Source: Oceanospirillaceae bacterium (GTDB lineage Bacteria > Pseudomonadota > Gammaproteobacteria > Pseudomonadales > Balneatricaceae). Taken from it: a DNA stretch of 53,533 nt. Of the stretch, positions 20,633 to 29,370 are shown piece after piece (the stretch's first letter is position 1; the number at the start of each line of letters is the position of its first letter). The notes under the pieces are model-generated. The model was not told the origin of the DNA. It searched no databases and saw nothing but the letters and a program-made list of their open reading frames with translations. The translations under genes and the position numbers were made by a program. The stretch lies in the NCBI GenBank assembly GCA_013215505.1, contig JABSQZ010000005.1:62242-115774 (forward strand), read 5' to 3'.

Positions 20633-20759
20633 CTAATAGACTTTAACCATAGAGGTGAGCTCTAGGGGATATGTCAGGAAAATTTGATCCATAGCATACC
20701 TTAAACCTAAGGCCATAAATACAGCATAGATAGCAAATTTGTATCTTTTGGAGGTTATT

Positions 20760-21302
20760 ATGCAGCCGAATAAACAAACAGAGAAAAAAACTACAACAGC
20801 CGCTAAAAATAGCTTGGTAGCTGCTTATGATCGCATTGTGCAGCGATTAACAAAATCGGGTTTGAAGACCGCAGATAATTCTGCAACTATGTTGCGGGAA
20901 ATGGTGGATGAAGCGATTGCACTTGAGCAAGCTGCGGTAGAAATGAGCAGCGAGGAAATGCGCTTGTTGGCAGAGTATGTGTACCGGGACTTGAAACTAC
21001 TAGCCTATTATTTGCACGAAACTGAGAGAGGTTTGGCCAGCTGGCTAAGTTTTGATTTAGCTATATTGGAACAATCGGTTAAAGATGAATTTGTGCATTT
21101 GGCTGATCAAACAATTATCGAGAACTTAGCACTGCGAGAAAAGCTGGATTGTTCATCGGTACAGTACCTGAGCGGCGAAGTGTGTACATTGGGAACCTTG
21201 CGCTGTTTAAATTGTGCAACGGAATATCAAGTGTTAAAAACGCAGCTTATTCAGCCCTGTAAAAAATGTGCCAGTGATTGTTTTGAGCGAATTTCGAAAT
21301 AG
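20760..21302 (+). CDS. Zinc-ribbon protein, DUF1451 (YbeL-like)
   Basis: A 180-residue protein of the YbeL/DUF1451 family, often found opposite leuS in Gammaproteobacteria. The N-terminal two-thirds is a helical region (AYDRIVQRLTKSG, then LAEYVYRDLKLLAYYLHETERGL). The C-terminus is a zinc ribbon with two CxxC-type knuckles, LRCLNCATEY and PCKKCASDCF. The frame is open from a TTG at 20739, but a strong GGAGG (20750-20754) five bases before ATG 20760 fixes the start. Its function is unknown. Confidence 0.88.
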   Translation: MQPNKQTEKKTTTAAKNSLVAAYDRIVQRLTKSGLKTADNSATMLREMVDEAIALEQAAVEMSSEEMRLLAEYVYRDLKLLAYYLHETERGLASWLSFDLAILEQSVKDEFVHLADQTIIENLALREKLDCSSVQYLSGEVCTLGTLRCLNCATEYQVLKTQLIQPCKKCASDCFERISK

Positions 21303-21837
21303 TCACAGTGTTAATTTACAGTGGGCCGGCAATCTTAAGTTAAGGGCTGTGATAGAGCCTCTTATGTATAAAAATTAGTCATTTTCTACAGTGATAAAGA
21401 CTGTTAAAAAGCTTGTTTGGCTGGCAGTTAGATGAGCACAAAATAGCTTCACATTCTGGGGCTAATTATACTGTGCAGCACTGCAATAGAGTGATCAACT
21501 ACTAAAAAGATATTGGTATTTTTATCTGCGCACTAACAGCGTTTGGCTGACGGGTAGAACGCTGCTGGGACTAGTCACTACACTCGTTGCCTGTGCATTA
21601 TAGAGTGTGAAAAAGCACAGCTCCCCTCCTTAACAGGAATGCTTCCCGCGCGGTAGCCTGCTCCTTTAACATACGCTTTTGTCCCAGCCTGTATCGGTAG
21701 TGTCATAATTAAGTATTAAAATAAAAAATCTCGATTGTATAGATATTTAACGGGTATTAAGTGTTAGGATTTCCAGCAAACAACGATTGATCGAAGCTAC
21801 AAAATAATAATATTGAGTGGTAATAAGGGAGATAAAA
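21303..21837. other. Long upstream region of the nucleotidase gene
   Basis: About 535 bases without a convincing gene. The last 120 bases are AT-rich (AATTAAGTATTAAAATAAAAAATC) and probably carry the ushA promoter. No obvious PhoB box or riboswitch was recognised. A 24-codon minus-strand frame near 21600-21675 is too short and lacks a ribosome site. Confidence 0.4.
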
Positions 21838-23484
21838 ATGAAAAACAGCGCATTGTTAACATTAGCCGCATTCACAGGTTTAGTTTCGCTTTCTGCGACT
21901 GCTGGTGCCAGCGAACCGCAGTGGCAAAAAGATAAAAGCTACCAGCTGACCATTTTACATACCAATGATAACCACGGTCGCTTCTGGTCAAACCGCCATG
22001 GTGAATACGGCATGGCGGCACGTAAGACATTAATTGATAGCATTCGCGCAGAAGTCGCGGCAGCCGGAGGGCAGCTGCTGTTGTTGTCCGGTGGCGATAT
22101 CAATACCGGAGTGCCAGAATCTGATCTGCAGGATGCAGAGCCAGATTTTAAAGGCATGGGTATGATAGGTTACGATGCTATGGCTATAGGTAATCACGAA
22201 TTCGATAATGAGTTAGCGGTGATTCGCAAGCAGCAGAGCTGGGTCGATTTTCCCTTTCTAGCGGCGAACATTTACGATGAGAAAAGCGGCAAACGTCTTT
22301 TCAAACCTTACCAAATATTCACTAAAGGTGATTTGCGTATCGCGGTAATGGGTTTAACCACTGATGATACCAAAAAGCTCGGCAACCCAGAGTTTATGGG
22401 TAATATCGCTTTCACTAAGCCCGTTGATGAAGCGAAAGCTCTGGTACCTGAGCTGCAAGAAAAAGCAGATGTGATAATTGCCACTACCCATATGGGCCAT
22501 TATCAAGACGCTGCATTTGGTATCAATGCACCGGGTGATGTCACCCTGGCTCGCTCTGTCGCCGGTATTGATATGATCATCGGTGGTCACTCGCAAGACC
22601 CAGTCTGTGCCGATGCCCAGGGACAGATGATCACTAAATACAAAGCAGGTATGGCCTGTATGCCCGATACACAAAATGGCACTTTGATTATGCAGGCGCA
22701 CGAGTGGGGTAAGTACGTTGGTCGTGCAGACTTGGAATTCAAGAATGGTGAGCTTAACTTAGTCAGCTATCAGCTGATCCCAGTGAACCTAAAGAAAAAA
22801 GTAAAAAATGCTGAAGGTAAAAAAGTCCGAGTATTGATTGGCGATGAAATTGCTGAAGATGCGAAGTTGAAAGCGTTTTTGACCCCTTATCAAGAGCAGG
22901 GACAAGAGCAACTGCAGCAAAAAATTGGCTCAGTCGATGGTAAGCTTGAGGGCGATCGTGGCGTAGTCCGTTTCCAGCCTACTAATATGGGGCATCTAAT
23001 AGCTCTGGCGCAGATGGAAAAAGTAGGTGCTGACCTTGCAGTTATGAACTCTGGTGGTATCAGAGACAGTATTGCAGAAGGTGAAATTACTTACAAAGAC
23101 GTATTAAAAGTGCAGCCATTTGCCAATATTGTTAGTTTCGTAGAACTGGACGGTAAGGAGCTTTGGGATTACCTGTCGGTAGTTGCCAGCAAGCCAATAG
23201 ACAGCGGCGCATTTGCACAATTTGCCGGAGTTGACTTAACGATTACCAACGGCGAGTTGAAAACCGCCTCAGTTAATGGTCAGGCAATAGATGCTGGTAA
23301 GACTTATCGGATGGCTATCAATAGCTATATAGCTTCTGGTGGCGATAAGTATCCTGCACTAAATACCCATAGCGGTTATGTGAACAGTGGTTTTGTCGAT
23401 GCAGAAGTGCTTAAAGATTATATCCAGAATAATTCTCCGCTAAGTGCTAGTGCACACGATAAAGGTAATGTCATTCGCAATTAA
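21838..23484 (+). CDS. ushA: Periplasmic 5'-nucleotidase / UDP-sugar hydrolase, UshA type
   Basis: A 548-residue periplasmic metallophosphoesterase that should strip phosphate from nucleotides and UDP-sugars for scavenging. The signal peptide ends near TAGAS-EPQ. Two-metal site motifs are all present: ILHTNDNHGRF, LSGGDINTG, AIGNHEFDN, TTHMGHY and IGGHSQDP. The C-terminal substrate domain has MNSGGIRDSIAEGEITYKDV and QPFANIVSF. The start is ATG 21838 after GGGAG; the frame also runs from 21817. A strong terminator follows at 23511, so it is monocistronic. UshA and NutA are close relatives and cannot be told apart by eye. Confidence 0.92.
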   Translation: MKNSALLTLAAFTGLVSLSATAGASEPQWQKDKSYQLTILHTNDNHGRFWSNRHGEYGMAARKTLIDSIRAEVAAAGGQLLLLSGGDINTGVPESDLQDAEPDFKGMGMIGYDAMAIGNHEFDNELAVIRKQQSWVDFPFLAANIYDEKSGKRLFKPYQIFTKGDLRIAVMGLTTDDTKKLGNPEFMGNIAFTKPVDEAKALVPELQEKADVIIATTHMGHYQDAAFGINAPGDVTLARSVAGIDMIIGGHSQDPVCADAQGQMITKYKAGMACMPDTQNGTLIMQAHEWGKYVGRADLEFKNGELNLVSYQLIPVNLKKKVKNAEGKKVRVLIGDEIAEDAKLKAFLTPYQEQGQEQLQQKIGSVDGKLEGDRGVVRFQPTNMGHLIALAQMEKVGADLAVMNSGGIRDSIAEGEITYKDVLKVQPFANIVSFVELDGKELWDYLSVVASKPIDSGAFAQFAGVDLTITNGELKTASVNGQAIDAGKTYRMAINSYIASGGDKYPALNTHSGYVNSGFVDAEVLKDYIQNNSPLSASAHDKGNVIRN

Positions 23485-23510
23485 TTGTTAGCTGTTAGTG
23501 AGTAATTATA

Positions 23511-23543
23511 AGACGATAGTAGCTTGCTGCTATCGTCTTTTTT
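23511..23543 (+). terminator. Rho-independent terminator after ushA
   Basis: AGACGATAG (23511-23519) pairs with CTATCGTCT (23530-23538). The stem can extend inward to 13 bp, with one GT pair, around TT. It is followed at once by TTTTTT. It lies 27 bases after the ushA stop. Confidence 0.92.
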
Positions 23544-23697
23544 ATGCGCTGCAGATAATTGTTTTAATCTAAAAATATTACTTGTGACTAATTTAAAAAA
23601 TAGGCTATTATATGGCCATCTCAAAATGAGATATATAATCCGATTGCCAGTGATACAACTCTTGGCTACGGCATCTATTAACTACTCAGTGAAAATC

Positions 23698-23814
23698 ATG
23701 AAGCTAACTCAAACTAACTATATTACCCGACAACATTGCTCAGTCGCCCCGGCGCTGAATAATGTAGTAGCGCGTGTATTGAGTTTTGCATTGGTAAATA
23801 AAACCAGCCAATGA
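23698..23814 (+). CDS. Possible 38-residue small protein
   Basis: The frame begins MKLTQTNYITRQHCSVAP and ends FALVNKTSQ. The composition is protein-like and it sits directly before another small gene. The ribosome site is weak (GTGAAAATC before ATG). It could be a genuine small protein, a leader or chance; conservation in relatives would decide. Confidence 0.3.
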   Translation: MKLTQTNYITRQHCSVAPALNNVVARVLSFALVNKTSQ

Positions 23815-23908
23815 TTTGAACTAGATGCCGCGGAAACATTGCGGCATTTAAAGTAAGCTTTATTTTCCGCTCTGTTTTCCCGGCTCAATAAAATTACCGG
23901 AGAAAATA

Positions 23909-24157
23909 ATGACTCTTTTAGCTCTAGTCTATAACGGCTACAAAATTCTTGATAAATTTCTATTTGCCTCTAACAACTATCAGTCTGTTGAACATTTAAG
24001 TGATAGTCTTTTAAACGACGTTGGTCTATACCGCGAAGGTGGCAAAGTGCTTAACTTAAATGCAACTGTGACCAGTGCCAAAAAGCTTAAGGCTGTGAAC
24101 AACGCGGGTGATAGTGTCGTTCTTATTCCTGGCTACCTGGAGGATAGTGGCGGTTAA
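23909..24157 (+). CDS. Small DUF1127-like protein
   Basis: An 82-residue protein with a good CCGGAG ribosome site before ATG 23909. Residues 25-47 (YQSVEHLSDSLLNDVGLYRE) resemble the DUF1127/YjiS signature L-s-D-x-L-L-x-D-I-G-L-x-R. DUF1127 proteins are small, often Arg-rich, and in some bacteria act with RNA or in metabolic regulation. This one has an extra N-terminal helix and a C-terminal strand-like part (LKAVNNAGDSVVLIPGYLED) not in the core motif. The match is by eye and the role is unknown. Confidence 0.65.
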   Translation: MTLLALVYNGYKILDKFLFASNNYQSVEHLSDSLLNDVGLYREGGKVLNLNATVTSAKKLKAVNNAGDSVVLIPGYLEDSGG

Positions 24158-24362
24158 TGTGCAGTAGCGTGTTTAACTGCGTGCAATAAACCGCTACTTA
24201 GATAAAGGCACAAAACGAGGCTTATACTCAACAGATAACAGTGTAAGTTTCGAGGTCGGGTCAATTAAAAAATAATTTCCCCGACAATATATATTGGCAC
24301 TGCGGCCATTAAAGCTGCAGTGCTAATATTTAAAATTTGCAATATTATTAGAAGTTACTTAA

Positions 24363-24809
24363 ATGAGCGATCTGGACAAGTTTGATAAAGCGATCATCCG
24401 CGAATTACAAAAAAACTCTCGAATAAGTGTGACTGACTTAGCTAAAATAGTGGGCCTATCTAAAACTCCCTGTAAAATTCGCATGGATAGACTGGAGCAG
24501 CAAGGCTATATATTGGGCTACAGCTTATTAGTCGACAGGGCCAAGCTCGGAGAATCTCATGTGGCATTTGTGCAAGTGACACTCAGTGATACCAAAACAG
24601 AAGCGCTGCAGGCTTTTAATAAAGCGGTCAGATTGATACCAGAAGTTGAACAGTGCCATATGACCGCCGCCAGCTTCGATTATTTATTAAAAGTGCGTAC
24701 CACAGACATGAGCAGTTATAGAAAATTTTTAGGTGAAACTTTGTCAAATTTGCCATATGTACTGCACAGCAGCACTTATGTGGTCATGGAAAGCATCAAA
24801 GATCAGTAA
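24363..24809 (+). CDS. Lrp/AsnC-family regulator, PutR-like
   Basis: A 148-residue feast/famine regulator. The N-terminal winged helix-turn-helix is DKAIIRELQKNSRISVTDLAKIVG with recognition helix SKTPCKIRMDRLEQQGYI. The RAM ligand domain has HVAFVQVTL, EVEQCHMTAASFDYLLKVRT and ETLSNLPYV. The phrases VGLSKTPC and IPEVEQCHM...SFDYLLKVRT are characteristic of the PutR/BkdR-like subset that controls proline or branched-chain amino acid breakdown. No putA or bkd genes are in the window, so its targets are elsewhere. It follows the DUF1127-like gene after 205 bases. Confidence 0.9.
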   Translation: MSDLDKFDKAIIRELQKNSRISVTDLAKIVGLSKTPCKIRMDRLEQQGYILGYSLLVDRAKLGESHVAFVQVTLSDTKTEALQAFNKAVRLIPEVEQCHMTAASFDYLLKVRTTDMSSYRKFLGETLSNLPYVLHSSTYVVMESIKDQ

Positions 24810-25030
24810 TAGACACTCGATCAGCCCAGGGCTTTACTGCCTGAATATGTTAAAGCCTCTTTAACTTCTAAACCAATGTTCCCTAGGCAATTAATTGAAA
24901 TTCTTTCTGCTGGTATTTGAAAAATGTTATGCTGTATTCTGCTTTGGGGAATAGGCATCCAATTGAGCTAAGCAATACCTGCTGGTGCCGAAATTTTCTC
25001 TGAAATTTAACTCTATAAAGGATATTTGGA

Positions 25031-25981
25031 ATGGAACCTCTCGTTGAATTATTATTAGCTAATGTTTTTAGCTGGCAGTTTATCGGTTTAGTGTTGGTGA
25101 TTGTCATTGCTTTCAGGTCGCTTAAATTTGTCCCGCAAAACCGCGTTTTCGTCATTGAGCGTTTTGGTAAATTTCAGTCTACTCGGGAGGCGGGACTAAA
25201 TTTCTTAATGCCCTTTATTGACAAAGTGGCAGCGGATCGCTCGCTCAAGGAACAGGCCGTTGATGTGCCGAGCCAAGGGGCTATTACCCGCGATAACATC
25301 ACATTAACTGTCGACGGGGTGTTGTATTTCAGAGTATTAGATCCTTTTAAAGCCACTTATGGTGTAGAAGATTACAGTTTTGCCGTAGTGCAGTTAGCCC
25401 AGACGACCATGAGATCAGAGTTGGGAAAAATGGAGTTGGATAAGACTTTTGAGGAGCGGGATAAGCTCAATCATAATATCGTGGAATCTATTAATCAGGC
25501 CGCTGAACCTTGGGGTGTGCAAGTGCTGCGTTACGAGATTAAAGACATAGTTCCCCCTGCGACTATCATGGAGGCTATGGAGGCGCAGATGAAAGCAGAG
25601 CGGGTTAAGCGGGCGCAGATCTTAGAGTCAGAAGGTGACAGGCAGGCGGCAATTAACGTGGCCGAGGGGCAGAAGCAGGCCCAGGTGTTAGCAGCGGAAG
25701 CTGATAAGGCACAGCAAATACTAAAGGCAGAAGGTGAAGCTAAAGCTATTATAGCAGTGGCTGCCGCTCAGGCCGATGCATTGATAACGGTCGGTAATGC
25801 CGCCAAGACCGAAGAGGGGCAAAAGGCCATTCAACTGGATCTGGCAACCAAGGCGATAGAAGCTAAACAGGCAATAGCCAAAGACTCAACAGTGGTATTA
25901 CTGCCAGACTCTAGTACCGATGCTTCCAGTGTGGTCGCTCAGGCCATGACTATTATCAATACCTTAAACCGGGGGAACTGA
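25031..25981 (+). CDS. qmcA: SPFH/stomatin-like membrane protein QmcA
   Basis: A 316-residue paraslipin-type SPFH protein. One N-terminal membrane helix (about residues 15-28, FIGLVLVIVIAF) is followed by the SPFH domain: FVPQNRVFVIERFGKF, then REAGLNFLMPFIDKV, and DIVPPATIMEAMEAQMKAERVKRAQI. A long Ala/Glu-rich coiled coil ends the protein. In E. coli QmcA works with the NfeD-like YbbJ and genetically with membrane protease FtsH/HtpX quality control. Its stop overlaps the next start (TGATG), so the pair is co-translated. Confidence 0.93.
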   Translation: MEPLVELLLANVFSWQFIGLVLVIVIAFRSLKFVPQNRVFVIERFGKFQSTREAGLNFLMPFIDKVAADRSLKEQAVDVPSQGAITRDNITLTVDGVLYFRVLDPFKATYGVEDYSFAVVQLAQTTMRSELGKMELDKTFEERDKLNHNIVESINQAAEPWGVQVLRYEIKDIVPPATIMEAMEAQMKAERVKRAQILESEGDRQAAINVAEGQKQAQVLAAEADKAQQILKAEGEAKAIIAVAAAQADALITVGNAAKTEEGQKAIQLDLATKAIEAKQAIAKDSTVVLLPDSSTDASSVVAQAMTIINTLNRGN

Positions 25982-26439
25982 TGGAGATATTGACGCAAAA
26001 TATGGCTCAATCACTGTTAGTGGCAGGACTGTTGGTATTGGTGCTGGAAGTCTTTGTGTTAGGTTTCTCCACTTTCTTTTTGTTCTTTTTAGCGATTGGT
26101 CTGATCGCTACCGGTCTGGTTTTTTTTACCGGAATTGTGGCGGACACTGGGACCAATGCGCTAATTTTGGTAGCGATCATCAGTAGTATCAGCACTGCAT
26201 TGTTATGGCAGCCACTAAAAAGGATGCAAAACAAAGTGGATCACAAACCGGTTAAAGGCGATCTGATTGGCTACCGCTTCCAGTTACAGCAAGCGCTGGC
26301 TGAAAAAACCAGCATAGATCACCAGTACTCTGGAATTACCTGGAAGGTAAGCAGCGATCAAGCTCTAGCGGTAGGTGATGAAGTGGAAGTGATCCAGATA
26401 GAGGTAGGCAAAATGAAGGTCAGACGCGTTGACGCTTAA
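25981..26439 (+). CDS. ybbJ: NfeD-like membrane protein YbbJ
   Basis: A 152-residue partner of the SPFH protein. Two or three hydrophobic helices (residues 10-70, including LLVLVLEVFVLGFSTFFLFF) are followed by a C-terminal OB-fold domain (residues 85-150, TWKVSSDQALAVGDEVEVIQIEVGKMKVRRV) typical of NfeD proteins. The start ATG overlaps the qmcA stop by one base. The pair is thought to form a membrane scaffold complex. Confidence 0.92.
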   Translation: MEILTQNMAQSLLVAGLLVLVLEVFVLGFSTFFLFFLAIGLIATGLVFFTGIVADTGTNALILVAIISSISTALLWQPLKRMQNKVDHKPVKGDLIGYRFQLQQALAEKTSIDHQYSGITWKVSSDQALAVGDEVEVIQIEVGKMKVRRVDA

Positions 26440-26459
26440 TCAGCGCGTTTGTTGTGCCA

Positions 26460-26660
26460 ATGGCCGCAGATAAAGTTAATGCCAGTCAGGCTATTGGCTC
26501 TCCCTGTATTCGCAATTGCTGCCTGAACGATCAGGATGTTTGTTTAGGCTGCTTTCGCACTATTGAAGAAATCTGTGCTTGGTCGGCTATGGACAGTGCC
26601 AGTAGGCAGCAGGTACTAAATACAGCTAAAGTGCGTAGAAAACACTCCGGTAATAAATAA
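26460..26660 (+). CDS. DUF1289 family protein
   Basis: A 66-residue Cys-rich protein of the DUF1289 family: SPCIRNCCLNDQDVCLGCFRTIEEICAWSAM contains the conserved C-x3-C...C-x2-C...W pattern that should bind a metal or form a small cluster. It starts at ATG 26460 (or GTG 26454), 20 bases after ybbJ, so it is probably the third gene of the qmcA operon. The family function is not known to me. Confidence 0.85.
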   Translation: MAADKVNASQAIGSPCIRNCCLNDQDVCLGCFRTIEEICAWSAMDSASRQQVLNTAKVRRKHSGNK

Positions 26661-26789
26661 TAGTGGCAGTTAATGCAGATGTGGTACTAACTGGATGAGC
26701 ATTAAACTATTTTAAGACGATGGTTTATTTATGTGCTCAGATAGCGATAGATATTTTCAATTAAAACGATAGATACAATTGATTTTATT

Positions 26790-26795
26790 TATAAT
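26790..26795 (+). promoter_or_regulatory. Candidate -10 box of the peroxiredoxin gene
   Basis: A perfect TATAAT stands 60 bases before the start codon, but the -35 position (CGATAG) is poor, as in activator-dependent promoters. ATAG words at 26744 and 26769 hint at an OxyR-type site, but their spacing does not match the known OxyR pattern well, so only the -10 is called. Confidence 0.4.
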
Positions 26796-26854
26796 AGCTT
26801 TTTTTGTAAACTGATCCTATCTTAAATACAGACAGTGGACAAAGGAAAGCCAAC

Positions 26855-27592
26855 ATGCCAAAAAATATTGAAGGTCAGAAAATCCCACAGATCAGCTTTA
26901 ACGTCATCGATAATGATCAATGGATAAAAATTAATACCGAGGAATTATTCAAAGGCCAGAGTGTTATTGTATTCTCACTGCCGGGTGCTTTTACCCCAAC
27001 TTGCTCTAGTACTCACTTACCCAGATATAACGAGCTAGCCAGTGTTTTTGCCGCTAATGGCATCGATAAAATACTCTGCGTCTCAGTTAACGATACTTTT
27101 GTTATGAACTCATGGGCTAAAGATCAACAGGCTGAAAACATTGAATTTATCCCCGATGGAAATGGTGATTTCAGCGCGGCTATGGGTATGCTGGTAGATA
27201 AAAGTGATATTGGCTTTGGCCAGCGTTCGTGGCGCTATTCTATGTTAGTTCGCGATGGCAAGATTGAAAAAATGTTTATCGAAGCGGATCTTCCAGGTGA
27301 TCCTTTTGCAGTATCCGATGCCGATACTATGCTTGATTATTTAAACCCAGAAGCTGAAAAGCCGAAAAATATCAGCATGCTCACTAAGCCTGGTTGTGGT
27401 CACTGTGTCAGGGCAAAAGCAGCATTGCAACAGGGCGGTTACCCATTTGAAGAAATTGAGATAGCCGCAAACGGCATCAGCACTAGCAGCTTAATGGCAA
27501 TTTCAGGAAGCGGTACTACTCCGCAAGTTTTCATTGATGGAGTTGCGATTGGCGGTGCTGATGAGTTACAGCAGTGGCTTGAGCAACAGTAG
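26855..27592 (+). CDS. Peroxiredoxin-glutaredoxin fusion (hybrid Prx5)
   Basis: A 245-residue two-domain antioxidant enzyme. Residues 1-165 are a Prx5-type peroxiredoxin with the peroxidatic Cys 50 in PGAFTPTCSSTH. Residues 172-245 are a glutaredoxin with the dithiol motif CGHC (181-184) and the GSH-binding TTPQVFIDG. Such hybrids reduce peroxides with glutathione as the direct electron source, first described in Haemophilus and Vibrio. The CGHC motif differs from the usual CPYC. It stands alone with its own promoter and a strong terminator at 27609. Confidence 0.94.
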   Translation: MPKNIEGQKIPQISFNVIDNDQWIKINTEELFKGQSVIVFSLPGAFTPTCSSTHLPRYNELASVFAANGIDKILCVSVNDTFVMNSWAKDQQAENIEFIPDGNGDFSAAMGMLVDKSDIGFGQRSWRYSMLVRDGKIEKMFIEADLPGDPFAVSDADTMLDYLNPEAEKPKNISMLTKPGCGHCVRAKAALQQGGYPFEEIEIAANGISTSSLMAISGSGTTPQVFIDGVAIGGADELQQWLEQQ

Positions 27593-27608
27593 TCGTTTGA
27601 GGTTATAG

Positions 27609-27642
27609 CTCGCAACTAGGACTGATTAGTTGCGAGATTTTT
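27609..27642 (+). terminator. Rho-independent terminator after the peroxiredoxin gene
   Basis: CTCGCAACTA (27609-27618) and TAGTTGCGAG (27627-27636) form a perfect 10-bp stem with an 8-base loop, followed by ATTTTT. It lies 17 bases after the stop. Confidence 0.93.
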
Positions 27643-27867
27643 ACACAATAAAAAGTACAAGACTTATAAGTTGTCACTAAAACCAGTCAATATTGAATGA
27701 AGCGGGCATATATTGTCGCATATAGACAGCTAGTGACGAGTATTGGGTGCCTTTATGTCATTAACTTAGTTAACGGCTATTATCTGCAGCTGTAAACTCT
27801 AGAAATGCTATCAAAGGATATTAACACTCTGTTAACATAAGATTTTGCAAAATAAAGAGTTAACTCT

Positions 27868-29265
27868 ATGTCACAGATTGATACTGCTGTAGAAAATCCT
27901 GCAAGTCTTGCCAAGGCGATAACAGAGTTATCTTCTTTACTGGCAGAGAGGTTATCGACTTCTGCCGCTGTTCGCGACCATCACGGTCATGACGAATCTT
28001 TTCACAAAACATACCCACCTGATGCTGTGGCTTTTCCGCAGAGCAATGAAGAAGTAGCAGAGATCGTTAAGATTTGCGCCCGATATCGCTTAGCAGTTAT
28101 TCCCTTCGGTACCGGTACGGCTTTAGAAGGTGGAGTCAGTGCGATACATGGCGGACTGTGTATAGATATGAGTTTGATGGCTGAGATTACCAGAGTCTCA
28201 GCAGAAGATATGGATTGCACTGTGCAGGCAGGTGTTACCCGCAGACAACTGAATGATTACCTTCGTGACACAGGACTGTTTTTTCCTGTAGATCCAGGTG
28301 CTAACGCTTCCATTGGTGGTATGGTCGCGACCCGGGCATCGGGTACCAATGCTGTTCGCTACGGTACTATGCGTGAAGCAGTGCTAAGTTTAACGGTAGT
28401 GACCAGCGATGGTGCAATAGTAACCACCAGTACCAGAGCCAGAAAGTCAGCCGCAGGTTATGATTTGACCCGGTTATTTATTGGCTCGGAAGGTACTTTA
28501 GGGGTCATTTGCGAGATTACTTTGCGTTTACATACTATCCCGGAAAGTATCGCCGCTGCGGTCTGCGGCTTTAAAACCCTCAAGGGTGCGGTTGATACTG
28601 TCATAGAAACGATTCAAATGGGGGTGCCTATCGCCCGTATTGAGCTGTTAGATGAGCAGGCGATCAAAGTTATTAACGATTATAACGATTACGATTATCC
28701 GCATGTCCCACATCTGTTTATGGAGTTTCACGGCAGTCAAGCTTCGACCCAGGAGCAGGCTGAAACAGTGCAAGAGTTGGCTGCTGAACACGGCGGCAAT
28801 GGATTTTCCTGGGCGTTACGCACTGAAGACAGAAACAAGTTATGGCGTGCCAGACACGATTTTGCCTACGCCACTTTAGCGCAGCGGCCCGGTTCTAAAA
28901 TACTGGCAACGGATGTCTGCGTGCCTATTTCCCGCCTGGCAGAATGTATTCTTGAGACCAAAGCAGATATCAGCAGTACCGGCTTTAGTATGCCGATTGT
29001 CGGTCATGTTGGCGATGGTAACTTCCATGTCGCCCCAACTGTCTTCCCAGAAGATAAGCAGGAGATGGCGCTGGTGGATGAATTTCATGACCGGTTAATC
29101 CTCAGAGCGCTGGAGATGGGCGGAACTTGCACAGGTGAACACGGCATCGGCCTGGGGAAAAAACAGTATTTACTACGTGAGCTGCCCTCGGCAGTGCCGC
29201 TGATGAAAGCGCTGAAAAAAGCCCTGGATCCGGATAATATTATGAACCCAGGTAAAGTTATTTGA
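27868..29265 (+). CDS. FAD-linked oxidase, D-lactate dehydrogenase/GlcD type
   Basis: A 465-residue flavoprotein of the FAD_binding_4 family. The PP-loop is VIPFGTGTALEGGVSAI and the FAD-binding segment is VDPGANASIGGMVATRASGTNAVRYG. The C-terminal domain carries the GHVGDGNFHV motif with the catalytic/metal His, then TCTGEHGIGLGKKQYL and ALDPDNIMNPGKV. It most resembles respiratory D-lactate dehydrogenases (cytochrome type) and glycolate oxidase GlcD. No glcEF or lactate permease is adjacent, which favours a stand-alone D-lactate-type enzyme. A sugar-acid substrate remains possible. Confidence 0.88.
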   Translation: MSQIDTAVENPASLAKAITELSSLLAERLSTSAAVRDHHGHDESFHKTYPPDAVAFPQSNEEVAEIVKICARYRLAVIPFGTGTALEGGVSAIHGGLCIDMSLMAEITRVSAEDMDCTVQAGVTRRQLNDYLRDTGLFFPVDPGANASIGGMVATRASGTNAVRYGTMREAVLSLTVVTSDGAIVTTSTRARKSAAGYDLTRLFIGSEGTLGVICEITLRLHTIPESIAAAVCGFKTLKGAVDTVIETIQMGVPIARIELLDEQAIKVINDYNDYDYPHVPHLFMEFHGSQASTQEQAETVQELAAEHGGNGFSWALRTEDRNKLWRARHDFAYATLAQRPGSKILATDVCVPISRLAECILETKADISSTGFSMPIVGHVGDGNFHVAPTVFPEDKQEMALVDEFHDRLILRALEMGGTCTGEHGIGLGKKQYLLRELPSAVPLMKALKKALDPDNIMNPGKVI

Positions 29266-29370
29266 TCGATAAAAAACGGCTGTTGCTCGACTGCAATTTC
29301 CACCTTAGCAGCGCAGTCACTATGGCGAAGAGTATAATAAGATATTGCCAACAAAGTGATATGGATTCCT

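Larger units (their letters stand above)
23485..23908. other. Intergenic region upstream of the DUF1127-like gene
   Basis: After the ushA terminator, about 360 bases lack a firm gene. A 7-bp hairpin ATGCCGC/GCGGCAT lies at 23825-23847. One possible small open frame sits at 23698-23814. The AT-rich stretch 23560-23640 may hold a promoter. Confidence 0.35.

Noticed and set aside
24883-25155. 90-codon minus-strand frame
   Set aside because: Overlaps the start of qmcA in antisense and shows no family pattern.
26744-26800. OxyR-type site before the peroxiredoxin gene
   Set aside because: ATAG words are present but the spacing does not follow the OxyR pattern of four 10-11 base elements.
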